Numbered from the stretch's first letter, positions 50,977 to 62,533 are shown. The stretch is 64,000 nucleotides of DNA from Betaproteobacteria bacterium (GCA_028292435.1 JAQGMI010000072.1:1-64000), one strand, 5' to 3'. The notes: a model not told the origin generated them from the letters alone. Made by a program: numbers and translations.

Positions 50977-51662
50977 AACACGAATCTCTCAGGCTGAGGC
51001 GCATTGCGCAAGGCCGGTATGCAGGTTTCGAACAAAACGACCGACGCCACTGCGCCCGCGCCGGTCTGCGTGGTAAGCCGCGCTTCCATCACTGGCGCCT
51101 CGCCGACGATGGAGAGCAAGCGTCCGCCGGGTTTGAGGCTGCGCTGAAATTCGTCGACCAAAACCGGCACGGAGCCCGTGAGCACGATAACGTCGTACGG
51201 CCCCCGGCTTTCCCAGCCGCGTGCCGCATCACCAATTTCGAGCGTAACGTTCGAGATGTCGTGCGAAGCAAGCTTTGCTGCTGCTAATGCGCTCAATTGA
51301 GAATTGATTTCGACGCTCGTTACATGGGCGCCGCGCTTGGCAAGCAATGCCGTCATGTAACCGCTGCCCGTGCCCACTTCGAGAATGCGGTCAGTCGGTT
51401 TGATCGTCAGCTCCTGCACGATACGCGCTTCGAGTTTCGGCGCGAGCATGCGTTCGTCCGCCGCCGCATTGGCCGACAGCGGAATTTCCATGTCGACGAA
51501 AGCGAGCGTGCGATATTGCGGCGGCACGAAGTCCTCGCGGCGCACCGTGAAGAGCAGGTCCAGCACGTTTTGGTCGAGCACATCCCAAGTCCGGATTTGC
51601 TGCTCGACCATGTTGAAGCGCGCGAGTTCGAGGTCGCGGTCCAATTCAATTTGGGCATTCAT
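50973..51662 (-). CDS. pcm: Protein-L-isoaspartate O-methyltransferase
   Basis: 229 aa. 'ARFNMVEQQIRTWDVLD' precedes the catalytic domain, and 'ILEVGTGSGYMTALLAK' is the SAM site, with 'VTSVEINSQLSALAA'. Repairs isoaspartyl residues. The conserved 'SQP' near the active site reads 'PLSANAAADERML', a PCMT-like variant common in this beta-proteobacterial group next to tolC. Transcribed divergently from thiC. Confidence 0.85.
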   Translation of the reverse strand: MNAQIELDRDLELARFNMVEQQIRTWDVLDQNVLDLLFTVRREDFVPPQYRTLAFVDMEIPLSANAAADERMLAPKLEARIVQELTIKPTDRILEVGTGSGYMTALLAKRGAHVTSVEINSQLSALAAAKLASHDISNVTLEIGDAARGWESRGPYDVIVLTGSVPVLVDEFQRSLKPGGRLLSIVGEAPVMEARLTTQTGAGAVASVVLFETCIPALRNAPQPERFVF

Positions 51663-51752
51663 GGGCGGTTTCGAACGCGGGCGTTTAGAGGGAAATCACG
51701 GGGAATCGATGCTTGCAATTATCGCATAATTCCAGTAGCTTGAACGCCACAC

Positions 51753-53768
<2,016 letters not shown>

Positions 53769-53788
53769 TCTGCTTTGTTCGGTGGGAT

Positions 53789-53813
53789 AACGGCCGCGCG
53801 CGCGGCCGTTTTA
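53789..53813 (+). terminator. Rho-independent terminator after thiC
   Basis: AACGGCCGCGC paired with GCGCGGCCGTT, a perfect 22-base dyad beginning 21 bases after the thiC stop and followed by TTATT. It also abuts the end of the convergent DUF2063 gene. Confidence 0.8.
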
Positions 53814-54599
53814 TTCGGGCTCGTCGCCCAGGTGCAATCCAACCACGATATTTGCGGCTGTCCACTTTGAGAGGCTCGACGCCAGGTCGAATTCCGAACT
53901 GACGCTCAGCGCGGCTTCCAGCGCGGTGGCGAGAAACGTGTCGCGCGCAGTTGCACGCAAAAATGCCGCCTCAGCCGGCGATAACTTCGCCACCGCCACG
54001 CGAAATTGCGGCCGATAAACGACGACGGCATCCGCGCCGCCAGCAAGATCGACCGCGATGTCGCCCTCATAGTCATCCTGATGTACTTGCCAGATGCGAT
54101 ACAGCGGATAACCGGATTCGATGAGCGACACTGCGGGGTGCAGTCTCAGGATGAGACGCGAATACGCATCCTCGCCCAGCGCTCGCAACGCACGCACGTC
54201 GAGCGGTGGATGATCGGCCGAGTAGTGCGCGCGGTGGACGCACCATTCAAGGCGCGCGACGTCGGAAAGATAAGGCAGTTCGATGGCGGGCGGAAACGTA
54301 CGCACAAAATCCGCGAGGTGTTCGCCGAGTTCGTTGAGGTCGCCGCTTGCAGACGGATGTGCGTTGCAATAGGCGTGCACAAGACCGCCAAAGAAATCGG
54401 CGCCGACGAGCTTGTGCACGATCGGGTAAATCGCGGCCAATGCGCCCGCTGCGTTCGTCGATATGTTGGCGCGGTAGATAGCGAGGCGCGCCCGCGCGCT
54501 GCCCGCGTTCGCCGCAATCAGCGGCACCGCTGCCGCGTCGCTGTCACGATCCCGCAACGCGATGCTGATACGTTGTTGCAGGGCGGCGAGCTCAGACAT
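53811..54599 (-). CDS. DUF2063 (HvfC/BufC-like) partner protein
   Basis: 262 aa with the DUF2063 start 'LAALQQRISIALRDRD' and 'RLAIYRANISTNAAGALAAIYPI'. Proteins of this family are the partner of DUF692 enzymes and bind the precursor peptide (as MbnC does for MbnB). It overlaps the DUF692 gene by eight bases. With no DUF2282-like precursor or DoxX gene beside it, its target peptide is not identified. Confidence 0.85.
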   Translation of the reverse strand: MSELAALQQRISIALRDRDSDAAAVPLIAANAGSARARLAIYRANISTNAAGALAAIYPIVHKLVGADFFGGLVHAYCNAHPSASGDLNELGEHLADFVRTFPPAIELPYLSDVARLEWCVHRAHYSADHPPLDVRALRALGEDAYSRLILRLHPAVSLIESGYPLYRIWQVHQDDYEGDIAVDLAGGADAVVVYRPQFRVAVAKLSPAEAAFLRATARDTFLATALEAALSVSSEFDLASSLSKWTAANIVVGLHLGDEPE

Positions 54600-55422
54600 G
54601 GGCGGGTGACAGCAGTGTCTCGACTTTGGCTGCTTCGGCGAGCAGCACTTCCAGCGCGGGAATCTGCGTATCCCATTCGATCAAGGTGCGAATCGGGCCG
54701 AGCCGCGCGATCGCGGCGGAATAGAGTTTCCACACGTCGGCGGTCACGCTCGATCCGTGGTCGTCGATCAGGCATATTTCGGTTCGCGTGTGGCCGGCGA
54801 GATGAATCTCGTCCACGTTCTTCGCCGGCAGCGCGGCAAGCGCCGCATACGGATCGAAATCGTGATTAACGGAATTGACGTACAGATTGTTGATGTCGAG
54901 CAACAGGCCGCAGCCGCTGCGCCGCACGACTTCCGCGGCAAATTCGAGTTCAGGTATCGTCGAGTCGCGGTATTGCAGATAGCTCGACACGTTTTCAACG
55001 AGGATACGGCGGCCCAAAACCGTTTGCACGCGATCGACGCGTTCAACCATCATCCCGAGCGCCTCTTCGGTGTATGGCAACGGCAACAGATCGTTGAAGT
55101 GTCGGCCGCCATAGGCGCCCCAGCACAAATGTTCGGATACGAGCAGCGGGTCCGTGCGCTCGACAAGACGCTGCAATTTGGCAAGATGGACATCGTTCAA
55201 ATCGTCGGCTGAGCCGAGCGACAAGCCGACGCCGTGCAGGCTTAACGGATAGTCGCGCCGCACGTGGTCGAGCACATGCAGGTCGAAACCGCCATCGCCG
55301 AAATAATTTTCGCTGTGCACTTCCAGCCAGCCAATGGACGGGCGGCCGTCAAGAAAGTCGCGATAGTGGGCGGCGCGCAAACCGATGCCGGCGAGCGAAC
55401 GGGTGGCTGGTGACAGTGACAT
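54592..55422 (-). CDS. DUF692 multinuclear iron oxidase (MNIO; HvfB/BufB-like)
   Basis: 276 aa TIM-barrel-type MNIO. Iron-ligand candidates are visible in 'LEVHSENYF', 'LSLHGVGLSLG', 'LVSEHLCWG', 'RILVENVSSYL', 'LLLDINNLYVNS', 'IHLAGH' and 'DDHGS'. The family modifies cysteine-containing peptides, for example oxazolone/thioamide in methanobactin and copper-binding bufferins. Usually preceded by a small precursor gene; the 112 bases upstream to uppP have no room for one. Confidence 0.88.
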   Translation of the reverse strand: MSLSPATRSLAGIGLRAAHYRDFLDGRPSIGWLEVHSENYFGDGGFDLHVLDHVRRDYPLSLHGVGLSLGSADDLNDVHLAKLQRLVERTDPLLVSEHLCWGAYGGRHFNDLLPLPYTEEALGMMVERVDRVQTVLGRRILVENVSSYLQYRDSTIPELEFAAEVVRRSGCGLLLDINNLYVNSVNHDFDPYAALAALPAKNVDEIHLAGHTRTEICLIDDHGSSVTADVWKLYSAAIARLGPIRTLIEWDTQIPALEVLLAEAAKVETLLSPAHV

Positions 55423-55534
55423 GACTTGGATAGCCGGCTTAGCGCGTCAGGCCTGATTGACGTCATGCTTATGCTACCAGTTGGCCGAGCGCACGCACGC
55501 TAAAAAGTGGTGGCAATGAAGCTACAATAACGCG

Positions 55535-56356
55535 ATGGACATACTCTTCTGGATCAAGGTGGTGATCCTCGGCGCAGTCGAGGGATTCACCGAGTTTTTG
55601 CCGGTGTCGAGCACCGGGCATCTGATCGTTGCCGGCCAGTTGCTGGGTTTCAACGACGAGAAAGGCAAGATTTTCGAAATTGTGATCCAGACCGGCGCGA
55701 TGCTGGCAATCGTCTGGGAGTATCGCGCCAAATTTGGCGCGCTGCTCGCGGGCCTCGGGCACGACCGCAAGGCGCAACAGTTTGTGCTGAATCTCGCGAT
55801 CGCATTTTTGCCCGCCGCCATTTTGGGTTTGTTGTTCGGCAAGTACATCAAGGCGGCGTTGTTCAATCCCGTGCCCGTGGCAATTGCGTTCATCGTCGGC
55901 GGATTGATTATTTTGTGGGCGGAACGGCGCACGCATTCGGTTACCGTGCACTCGGTCGATGATATGAAATGGACCGACGCCTTGAAAGTTGGCTGCGCGC
56001 AGGCTTTTGCGTTGATCCCGGGGACGTCGCGTTCCGGCGCCACCATCATCGGCGGCTTGCTGTTCGGACTGTCGCGCAAGGCCGCGACGGAATTTTCGTT
56101 TTTTCTTGCGGTGCCAACCCTGATCGCCGCCGGCGGCTACGATCTCATTAAAAATCGCGCATTGTTTGATGTCGCAGACCTCGGCATGTTTGGGCTCGGC
56201 ATGCTCGTTTCGTTCTTTTGCGCGTTTTTATGCGTGCGCTGGTTGTTGCGCTATATCGCGACGCACGATTTCACGCCGTTCGCCTGGTACCGAATCGCTT
56301 TCGGCTTGGGCGTGCTCGCGACCGGCTATTTCGGGCTGGTCAGCTGGCATGCCTGA
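55535..56356 (+). CDS. uppP: Undecaprenyl-diphosphatase
   Basis: 273 aa polytopic inner-membrane protein. '[20 protein letters not shown]' and '[18 protein letters not shown]' are the two BacA/UppP catalytic motifs. It recycles the undecaprenyl carrier used for peptidoglycan and lipid-linked polysaccharide. No Shine-Dalgarno; a TACAAT at 55523-55528 lies just before the ATG, so the transcript may be leaderless. Confidence 0.96.
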   Translation: MDILFWIKVVILGAVEGFTEFLPVSSTGHLIVAGQLLGFNDEKGKIFEIVIQTGAMLAIVWEYRAKFGALLAGLGHDRKAQQFVLNLAIAFLPAAILGLLFGKYIKAALFNPVPVAIAFIVGGLIILWAERRTHSVTVHSVDDMKWTDALKVGCAQAFALIPGTSRSGATIIGGLLFGLSRKAATEFSFFLAVPTLIAAGGYDLIKNRALFDVADLGMFGLGMLVSFFCAFLCVRWLLRYIATHDFTPFAWYRIAFGLGVLATGYFGLVSWHA

Positions 56357-56367
56357 GCTGGCGCGCT

Positions 56368-56820
56368 CTAGCTTTGCGACCATGGCAGGCCGCGGGCGCG
56401 CCAGCCGCTGACGGTGTTGCGACGACCGCTGGCATCGCGGTCGCCTTCGAATCCTTCGAGTACATTGTAAGCGTCGCGGTAGCCAGCCTGCGTTGCGGCC
56501 ACGGCGGTTTCATGCGAGCGTCCGCCGCTGCGACACAAAAACATCACGACGGCGTCGGCCGGAACCTGCGCTTTTAACTGATCAACGAATTTTGCGTTTG
56601 GCATCATGCCGGGGTAGGTCTTCCATTCGATCTCGACGCTGCCCGGCACGCGGCCGACGAAATCGAGTTCGGCGCGGCTGCGCACATCGACGAGTTTCGC
56701 GCCCGCGTGATGCTGTAATACGGCGTGGGCCTCCGCAGGCAGCAGCGCGCCTTCGTAGGGCAGCCCGCGCTCGCGCGCACGCGCCTGCGCCGCTTTCAAA
56801 ATCTCATTCACATCACTCAT
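56368..56820 (-). CDS. Rhodanese-like domain protein
   Basis: 150 aa single rhodanese domain: 'KLVDVRSRAELDFVGRVPGS', active-site loop 'MFLCRSGGRSHETA', and 'YNVLEGFEGDRDASGRRN'. AGGTG precedes ATG 56820; a 22-codon upstream extension is rejected. It is convergent with uppP and divergent from glnA. Not related closely to the rhodanese at 50.7 kb. Confidence 0.9.
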   Translation of the reverse strand: MSDVNEILKAAQARARERGLPYEGALLPAEAHAVLQHHAGAKLVDVRSRAELDFVGRVPGSVEIEWKTYPGMMPNAKFVDQLKAQVPADAVVMFLCRSGGRSHETAVAATQAGYRDAYNVLEGFEGDRDASGRRNTVSGWRARGLPWSQS

Positions 56821-56881
56821 GCCAACACCTGTGATTGCTGATGGAAAACAAAATTCTAACTCACGGCATTGCCGCTGGAAA

Positions 56882-56898
56882 CGCACTTAAACCGTGCG
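56882..56898. promoter_or_regulatory. NtrC-binding site 1 (glnA enhancer)
   Basis: CGCACT-TAAAC-CGTGCG resembles the NtrC dyad TGCACC-N5-GGTGCA. Its centre is about 139 bases upstream of the predicted glnA start, and 30 bases (three helical turns) from site 2. Confidence 0.65.
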
Positions 56899-56911
56899 AA
56901 TTGCGGCAAAT

Positions 56912-56928
56912 CGCACCGGATCGGTGCA
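56912..56928. promoter_or_regulatory. NtrC-binding site 2 (glnA enhancer)
   Basis: CGCACC-GGATC-GGTGCA differs from the NtrC consensus dyad by one base. Centred about 109 bases upstream of the predicted glnA start. Confidence 0.8.
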
Positions 56929-57002
56929 AAATGCGCCCGTACTGTGTTGGCTTTTGAGTTGTGGCACAATGTTTTCCCTCTGTTTCGGGCCGTATTTCGT
57001 TT

Positions 57003-57019
57003 TGGCATATTTCGTGCTG
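57003..57019 (+). promoter_or_regulatory. Sigma-54 promoter of glnA
   Basis: TGGCATATTTCGTGCTG has the -24 GG (57004-57005) and -12 GC (57016-57017) separated by exactly ten bases. Predicted start near 57029, about 50 bases before the glnA ATG, with the paired NtrC sites upstream. Confidence 0.7.
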
Positions 57020-57078
57020 AATCATGCAATCCACACCACCCCGTTTTCGATAAACAAGCTTAAGTTAGGGAGAATGCA

Positions 57079-58488
57079 ATGGCAGTAGCCGATGTAATGA
57101 AGATGGTCAAAGACAACGAAGTCAAGTTTGTCGATTTCCGGTTTACGGACACGCGCGGCAAAGAGCAGCACGTTTCGGTGCCGGCCAAAGCGTTCGACGA
57201 GGCGAAGTTCACCGACGGCCATGCCTTTGACGGCTCGTCGATTGCCGGCTGGAAAGGAATCGAGGCGTCCGACATGCTGCTGATGCCGGATCCGGATTCC
57301 GCGCGCATGGACCCGTTCACCGATGAACCCGTACTCAATATTTCGTGCGACGTGATTGAGCCGTCGGACGGCAAAGGCTACGATCGCGATCCGCGCTCGA
57401 TTGCAAAACGCGGCGAAGCGTATCTGAAATCGTCCGGTCTGGGCGACACCGCATACTTCGGCCCCGAACCCGAATTTTTCATTTTTGATTCGGTCACCTG
57501 GAACGTTGACATGTCGGGCTCAGCGGTCAAGATCAAGTCGGAAGAAGCGCCGTGGAGTTCGGGCGAGGAAATCGAAGGCGGCAACATGGGGCACCGTCCG
57601 CCGGTCAAGGGCGGTTACTTTCCGGTGGGACCGGTCGACTCGTTGCAGGACATTCGCAACGCGATGTGCATCGCGCTCGAGCAGCAGGGTGTCGAAGTCG
57701 AAGTGCACCACCATGAAGTCGCGGCGCCGGGCCAGTGCGAAATTGGGACCAAGTTTGAAAAACTCGTGAAACGCGCCGACTGGAACCAGATTCTCAAGTA
57801 CACGGTGCAGATGGTTGCCTCGTCGTACGGCAAGACCGCGACGTTTATGCCGAAGCCGATCGTCGGCGACAATGGATCGGGCATGCACGTACACCAGTCG
57901 ATCTGGAAAGGCGGCCAAAACCTCTTCGCCGGTAACGGCTATGCGGGGCTGTCCGAGTTCGCGCTGTTTTACATCGGCGGCATCATCAAGCATGCCAAAG
58001 CGCTCAACGCGATCACCAATCCCGGCACCAATTCTTATAAGCGTCTCGTGCCTGGCTTCGAAGCGCCGATCAATCTTGCCTACTCAGCGCGCAACCGTTC
58101 GGCGGCCTGCCGCATTCCCTATGTGACGAATCCGAAAGCGCGCCGCGTGGAAATTCGCTTTCCGGATCCGACGGCGAATCCTTACCTCGCGTTCACCGCG
58201 ATGATGATGGCGGGCCTTGACGGCGTGCAGAACAAGACTCACCCCGGCGACCCGATCGACAAGAACCTCTACGACCTGCCGCCGTCGCAGGCGAAGAAAG
58301 TGCCGAACGTTTGCTCGTCGCTCGACATGGCGCTTGAGCATCTCGACAAGGACCGCGGCTTCCTGACCGCCGGCGGCGTGTTTTCCGACGACATGCTTGA
58401 CGCGTATATCGCGCTCAAGATGGAAGAGGTCACGCGCTTTCGCATGACGACCCATCCGGTCGAGTTCGATATGTATTACAGCCTGTAG
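57079..58488 (+). CDS. glnA: Glutamine synthetase, type I
   Basis: 469 aa GSI-beta. '[19 protein letters not shown]', '[11 protein letters not shown]', '[14 protein letters not shown]', 'NRSAACRIP' and the adenylylation site 'KNLYDLPP' with Tyr398 are all present, so activity is controlled by GlnE. AGGGAG precedes the ATG. Expression is predicted to be NtrC/sigma-54 dependent; a hairpin terminator follows. Confidence 0.97.
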   Translation: MAVADVMKMVKDNEVKFVDFRFTDTRGKEQHVSVPAKAFDEAKFTDGHAFDGSSIAGWKGIEASDMLLMPDPDSARMDPFTDEPVLNISCDVIEPSDGKGYDRDPRSIAKRGEAYLKSSGLGDTAYFGPEPEFFIFDSVTWNVDMSGSAVKIKSEEAPWSSGEEIEGGNMGHRPPVKGGYFPVGPVDSLQDIRNAMCIALEQQGVEVEVHHHEVAAPGQCEIGTKFEKLVKRADWNQILKYTVQMVASSYGKTATFMPKPIVGDNGSGMHVHQSIWKGGQNLFAGNGYAGLSEFALFYIGGIIKHAKALNAITNPGTNSYKRLVPGFEAPINLAYSARNRSAACRIPYVTNPKARRVEIRFPDPTANPYLAFTAMMMAGLDGVQNKTHPGDPIDKNLYDLPPSQAKKVPNVCSSLDMALEHLDKDRGFLTAGGVFSDDMLDAYIALKMEEVTRFRMTTHPVEFDMYYSL

Positions 58489-58519
58489 CAGCAGCGGGTT
58501 TTCACGGCTCCTCGAGCAC

Positions 58520-58550
58520 AACAGGGCGGACTTCCGCCCTGTTGTATTTT
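58520..58550 (+). terminator. Rho-independent terminator after glnA
   Basis: AACAGGGCGG-ACTT-CCGCCCTGTT, a perfect ten-base-pair stem with a four-base loop, followed by GTATTTT; 32 bases after the glnA stop. Confidence 0.85.
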
Positions 58551-58680
58551 GGGTATTCGGCCGGAATGCTGCATTGTAAGAATGTTTTTTCTGACATAGA
58601 CTTGCGCCGACCATTTGATCTGCGGTGTCAACCGCAGAAGGTATCGACCGTTTGCATTAAACGGCTACCGGAGGATCGCT

Positions 58681-59133
58681 ATGAGACTATGTTGCATGCT
58701 TGTGCTCGCCTGCCTGAGTTCGCTCGCTCAGGCAGAGATGTGGAAGTGCATCGATACTGACGGCAATACGCGTTACACCAATGTCAAAGGCGACGCCAAA
58801 GGCTGCAAGGGATTGAATCTCGAGCCGATGAACACGGCGCCGGCACCGCCCAAGGCGCCGCAGCAAAAGCCGACCAACTTCCCGAGTGTCGATAACGATA
58901 CGCAGCGCCAGCGGGACGCCGGCCGGCGCAAGATACTCGAGCAGGAACTCGCGCAGGAACAGCAGCAACTCGATGCGGCGAAGAAGCAGCTGGTTGAACA
59001 GAAAGACGTGCGGCTCGGCAACGAAAGAAATTTTTCCCGCGTCGAAGAACGATTGAAGCCCTACGAGGATAAGGTGAAGCTCCACGAAGGCAATGTCGAG
59101 AGTCTCAGAAAAGAAATCGGCAACGTCAAATAA
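58681..59133 (+). CDS. DUF4124 domain periplasmic protein
   Basis: 150 aa. Signal peptide 'MRLCCMLVLACLSSLAQA' followed by the DUF4124 pattern 'EMWKCIDTDGNTRYTNVKG', then a proline-rich linker and a long charged coiled coil (residues about 75-145). GGAGG six bases before ATG 58681 fixes the start; the frame opens earlier at 58615. Conserved between glnA and ntrBC in many betaproteobacteria; function unknown. Confidence 0.88.
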   Translation: MRLCCMLVLACLSSLAQAEMWKCIDTDGNTRYTNVKGDAKGCKGLNLEPMNTAPAPPKAPQQKPTNFPSVDNDTQRQRDAGRRKILEQELAQEQQQLDAAKKQLVEQKDVRLGNERNFSRVEERLKPYEDKVKLHEGNVESLRKEIGNVK

Positions 59134-59221
59134 GCGGTCGCGCTTCCGGCGCGCCGCGCATTGCAATCGTTTCACCGCTCTCACACGCCGGTGCACATCG
59201 TGCTCAACGCGATATACGCAT

Positions 59222-59238
59222 CTGGTCTGATTCTTGCT
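59222..59238 (+). promoter_or_regulatory. Candidate sigma-54 promoter of ntrBC
   Basis: CTGGTCTGATTCTTGCT: GG (59224-59225) and GC (59236-59237) ten bases apart, with a full TTGCT -12 element but a degenerate -24 tail. The predicted start would leave a leader of only about seven bases. Confidence 0.35.
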
Positions 59239-59255
59239 CCCTTATTAAATAAACC

Positions 59256-60332
59256 ATGACGGTTGCCGCACTAGCAGGGCTGGATCTATTAGCGACCGCG
59301 ATCGTCATCGTCGATCGGGATCTGATCGTGCGCTTTGCCAATCCCGCCGCCGAAAACTTATTTGAATTGAGCAGCAAGAGCCTAGTGGGAAATGCAATCA
59401 CAGAGATATTTGAAAACGATCGCGTGCTCGGCGCGGCGATCGAATATACGCGCGCAAACAACTGCAGTTACACCGAGCACGACCTCAAGCTCGGCAGCGT
59501 GGGACGCAATAAATTGCATCTGAGCTGCACGCTGTCACCGGTTGAGATTGAAAGCTGGGTCACCGGCTGGCAGGGGCTGCTGCTCGAGTTTCGGCATATC
59601 GAACAGCAGATCAAGATCGCGCGCGAAGAACGGCTGCATGATCAAAGCCAGGCCAACCGCGAGTTGATTCGCAATCTCGCGCACGAAATCAAAAACCCGC
59701 TGGGCGGCATTCGCGGCGCGGCGCAACTGCTCGATCATGAACTCGAGCGGCCGGGCCTGCATGAATATACGCAGGTCATCATGAAGGAAGCCGATCGGCT
59801 GCAATCGCTGATGGACCGGCTGCTGACGCCGCATCGCCTGCCGCAGCCCGCGCCGCTCAACATACATGAAGTCTTAGAGCGCGTGCGCAGCCTGATCCTG
59901 GCCGAGTACCCGGATGGGATTGCCATCCGTCGCGATTACGATACGAGCGTGCCGCTCCTGCAAGGCGACAAGGAGCAGATGATCCAGATCGTGCTCAACA
60001 TTGCGCGCAATGCCGCACAAGCGATGAAAGGCGAGGGCAAGCTGGTTTTCAAAACGCGCATCGCGCGCCAAGTCACGCTCTCACGTAAACGCTACAAGCA
60101 CGCGCTGACGGTGCAAATCAGCGATACCGGTCCCGGCATAGCGGAAGAAATGCGCGAAAAAATCTTTTATCCGCTGGTTTCCGGCCGCGAAGGCGGCAGC
60201 GGGCTCGGGCTCACGCTGGCACAGACCTTCGTAACTCAGCACGGCGGCACCATCACCTTCGAAAGCCAGCGCGGTAACACGACGTTTACCCTGCTGCTGC
60301 CCGTTAACCAAAACGAAAATGTGAAACCATGA
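59256..60332 (+). CDS. ntrB: Nitrogen regulation sensor kinase NtrB
   Basis: 358 aa soluble histidine kinase. PAS domain at about residues 8-115, phosphoacceptor His143 in 'NLAHEIKNPLGGIRGAA', and ATPase motifs 'IVLNIARNAAQAM', 'QISDTGPGIAEEM' and 'GSGLGLTLAQTF'. Phosphorylates NtrC under nitrogen limitation, restrained by PII. Overlaps ntrC by ATGA. No Shine-Dalgarno is evident. Confidence 0.95.
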   Translation: MTVAALAGLDLLATAIVIVDRDLIVRFANPAAENLFELSSKSLVGNAITEIFENDRVLGAAIEYTRANNCSYTEHDLKLGSVGRNKLHLSCTLSPVEIESWVTGWQGLLLEFRHIEQQIKIAREERLHDQSQANRELIRNLAHEIKNPLGGIRGAAQLLDHELERPGLHEYTQVIMKEADRLQSLMDRLLTPHRLPQPAPLNIHEVLERVRSLILAEYPDGIAIRRDYDTSVPLLQGDKEQMIQIVLNIARNAAQAMKGEGKLVFKTRIARQVTLSRKRYKHALTVQISDTGPGIAEEMREKIFYPLVSGREGGSGLGLTLAQTFVTQHGGTITFESQRGNTTFTLLLPVNQNENVKP

Positions 60333-61732
60333 AACCGGTCTGGATAATTGACGACGATCGCTCGATACGCTGGGTGTTCGAAAAAGCGCTGACTCGCGAA
60401 AACATCGCCTTCAAAACGTTCTCTTCTGCCGACGAAGCGCTCAGCGCGCTCGGCAGCGAGACGCCGCAACTGGTAGTCAGCGACATTCGGATGCCTGGCG
60501 AATCGGGTCTCGAGCTGCTGCAGCAGGCAAAGCAACGCTTTCCGCAGATGCCGGTCATCATCATGACCGCGTACTCCGATCTCGAAAGCGCGGTCGCCGC
60601 GTTTCAGGGCGGCGCCTACGAGTATCTGCCCAAACCGTTCGACGTCGATCATGCGGTCGAGTTGATCCGGCGCGCCATGCAGGAGAGCACGCGCGAGGAC
60701 GAGGTGATCGAATCGGCGAGCGCAGAACCCGAGATTCTCGGCCAGGCCCCCGCGATGCAGGAAGTTTTTCGGGCCATTGGCCGTCTTGCCCAGTCCCACG
60801 CCACCGTTCTCATTACCGGCGAGTCGGGCACCGGCAAGGAGCTCGTCGCCAGCGCGTTGCACCGCCACAGTCCGCGCGCGGGCAAACCGTTTATCGCGAT
60901 CAATACCGCGGCAATTCCCAAGGACTTGCTCGAGTCGGAACTTTTCGGCCACGAGCGCGGCGCGTTTACCGGTGCGCAAACCATGCGGCGCGGACGCTTC
61001 GAGCAGGCCGATGGCGGCAGCCTGTTTCTCGATGAAATCGGCGACATGCCTGCCGACCTGCAAACGCGTTTGTTGCGCGTGTTGTCGGACGGGCAGTTTT
61101 ATCGCGTCGGCGGCCATCAGCCGATCAAGGCGAACGTGCGAGTCATTGCCGCCACGCACCAGGACCTTGAAGTTCGCGTGAAGCAGGGACTATTCCGCGA
61201 GGATTTGTTCCATCGCCTGAACGTGATCCGTTTGCGGCTGCCGGCGCTGCGCGAGCGGCGCGAAGATATTCCGCTGCTGGCAAAACATTTTCTCGCCAAA
61301 AGTGCGCGCGAACTCGGCGTCGAGCCCAAGCGGCTGGCGGACGCCGCACTGAAATTTTTGAGTGCCCAGGATTTTCCGGGCAATGTGCGCCAGATCGAGA
61401 ACCTGTGTCATTGGATCACGGTCATGGCGCCCGGCGTGACGGTCGATGTCAACGATCTTCCATCGGAACTTCGCGTCGAAGCGGGGGCGGGTACCGGCGA
61501 GAACTGGATAACCGCCCTTGAACGTGAAGTTTCGAACGCATTGAATCGCGGCGAAACGGCGTTGATCGACGTGCTGGGCCCGCAGTTTGAAAAAGCGCTG
61601 ATCATGCGTGCGCTCGCGTATACCGGCGGGCGCCGGATCGAAGCATCCCGGTTATTGGGCCTGGGCCGCAATACGCTCACGCGCAAAATCCAGGAACTCG
61701 GGCTGGATGCGGGCAAAAGCACGGACGAGTAA
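60329..61732 (+). CDS. ntrC: Nitrogen regulation response regulator NtrC
   Basis: 467 aa. Receiver domain with phosphoacceptor Asp52 ('LVVSDIRMPGESG'), sigma-54 AAA+ domain with 'ITGESGTGKELVA' (Walker A), 'ERGAFTGA' (sigma-54 contact) and 'GSLFLDEIGDMP' (Walker B), and a C-terminal Fis-type HTH ('RRIEASRLLGLGRNTLTRKI'). It should bind the paired dyads upstream of glnA. Confidence 0.96.
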   Translation: MKPVWIIDDDRSIRWVFEKALTRENIAFKTFSSADEALSALGSETPQLVVSDIRMPGESGLELLQQAKQRFPQMPVIIMTAYSDLESAVAAFQGGAYEYLPKPFDVDHAVELIRRAMQESTREDEVIESASAEPEILGQAPAMQEVFRAIGRLAQSHATVLITGESGTGKELVASALHRHSPRAGKPFIAINTAAIPKDLLESELFGHERGAFTGAQTMRRGRFEQADGGSLFLDEIGDMPADLQTRLLRVLSDGQFYRVGGHQPIKANVRVIAATHQDLEVRVKQGLFREDLFHRLNVIRLRLPALRERREDIPLLAKHFLAKSARELGVEPKRLADAALKFLSAQDFPGNVRQIENLCHWITVMAPGVTVDVNDLPSELRVEAGAGTGENWITALEREVSNALNRGETALIDVLGPQFEKALIMRALAYTGGRRIEASRLLGLGRNTLTRKIQELGLDAGKSTDE

Positions 61733-61762
61733 CCAAGTGCCGGCCGCCGCCCGCCGTAGTAA

Positions 61763-62533
61763 TTATTCGGCGGCGAACTCGACAATAACGGGTGCGTGAT
61801 CGGAAGGACGTTCGTTCCGGCGCGGCTCGACATCGATGGTGCACGATTTGCACGTTTGCGCGAGCGGATGGCTCAATAATATGTGGTCGATGCGCAAACC
61901 CATCTTGCGCCTGAACGCGTTCATCCGGTAATCCCACCACGTGAACGACTGGGGCGGTTGCTCGAACAGGCGAAAGCTGTCTTTGAGGCCAAGTGCGACG
62001 AGCCCGCGCAGCGCCTGCCGTTCGGGTTCGCTGACCAGGACCTGGCCTTCCCAGGCTTTTGGATCGTGCACGTCGCATTCTTCCGGCGCCACGTTGAAGT
62101 CGCCTACCACGACCAGCCGCTCGTTCGCGGCAAGTTCCTCCGCCAGCCATTGCGTGACGCGGCCGAACCAGTCGAGCTTGTAGCGGTACTTTTCCGATTC
62201 CACGCTTTGTCCGTTCGGGACATACAGGCAGACGACGCGTATGCCATCCACTGTCGCTGCGAGCACGCGCTTTTGCGGATCGTCGAAACCGGGAATCGAC
62301 GCCTGTGTCGCGGCGGCCGCGCTTTTGCTGAGAATGGCGACGCCGTTGTAGGTTTTCTGTCCGCTGAATTGGACTTGATAGCCGGCGGCTTGAATGTCAT
62401 CCACCGGAAACTTCGCGTCTTCGAGCTTGGTTTCCTGCAGGCACAGCACGTCAGGCTGTTGCGCCTTGACCCACTCCAGCACTTGCGGCAGCCGAACCTT
62501 GAGCGAATTAACGTTCCAGGTCGCGACCCGCAT
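61763..62533 (-). CDS. xth: Exodeoxyribonuclease III
   Basis: 256 aa. '[21 protein letters not shown]', '[12 protein letters not shown]', '[17 protein letters not shown]', '[21 protein letters not shown]' and '[12 protein letters not shown]' are the standard AP endonuclease/exonuclease III motifs with metal-binding Asn, Glu, Asp and His. Acts in base excision repair. It starts directly after the stop of the glutaredoxin-like gene. Confidence 0.95.
   Translation of the reverse strand: MRVATWNVNSLKVRLPQVLEWVKAQQPDVLCLQETKLEDAKFPVDDIQAAGYQVQFSGQKTYNGVAILSKSAAAATQASIPGFDDPQKRVLAATVDGIRVVCLYVPNGQSVESEKYRYKLDWFGRVTQWLAEELAANERLVVVGDFNVAPEECDVHDPKAWEGQVLVSEPERQALRGLVALGLKDSFRLFEQPPQSFTWWDYRMNAFRRKMGLRIDHILLSHPLAQTCKSCTIDVEPRRNERPSDHAPVIVEFAAE

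Noticed and set aside
56962..56978. TGGCAC-AATGT-TTTCC as a second glnA sigma-54 promoter
   Set aside because: The -24 half is perfect, but the -12 GC doublet is absent at the required ten-base spacing; the element at 57003 fits better.
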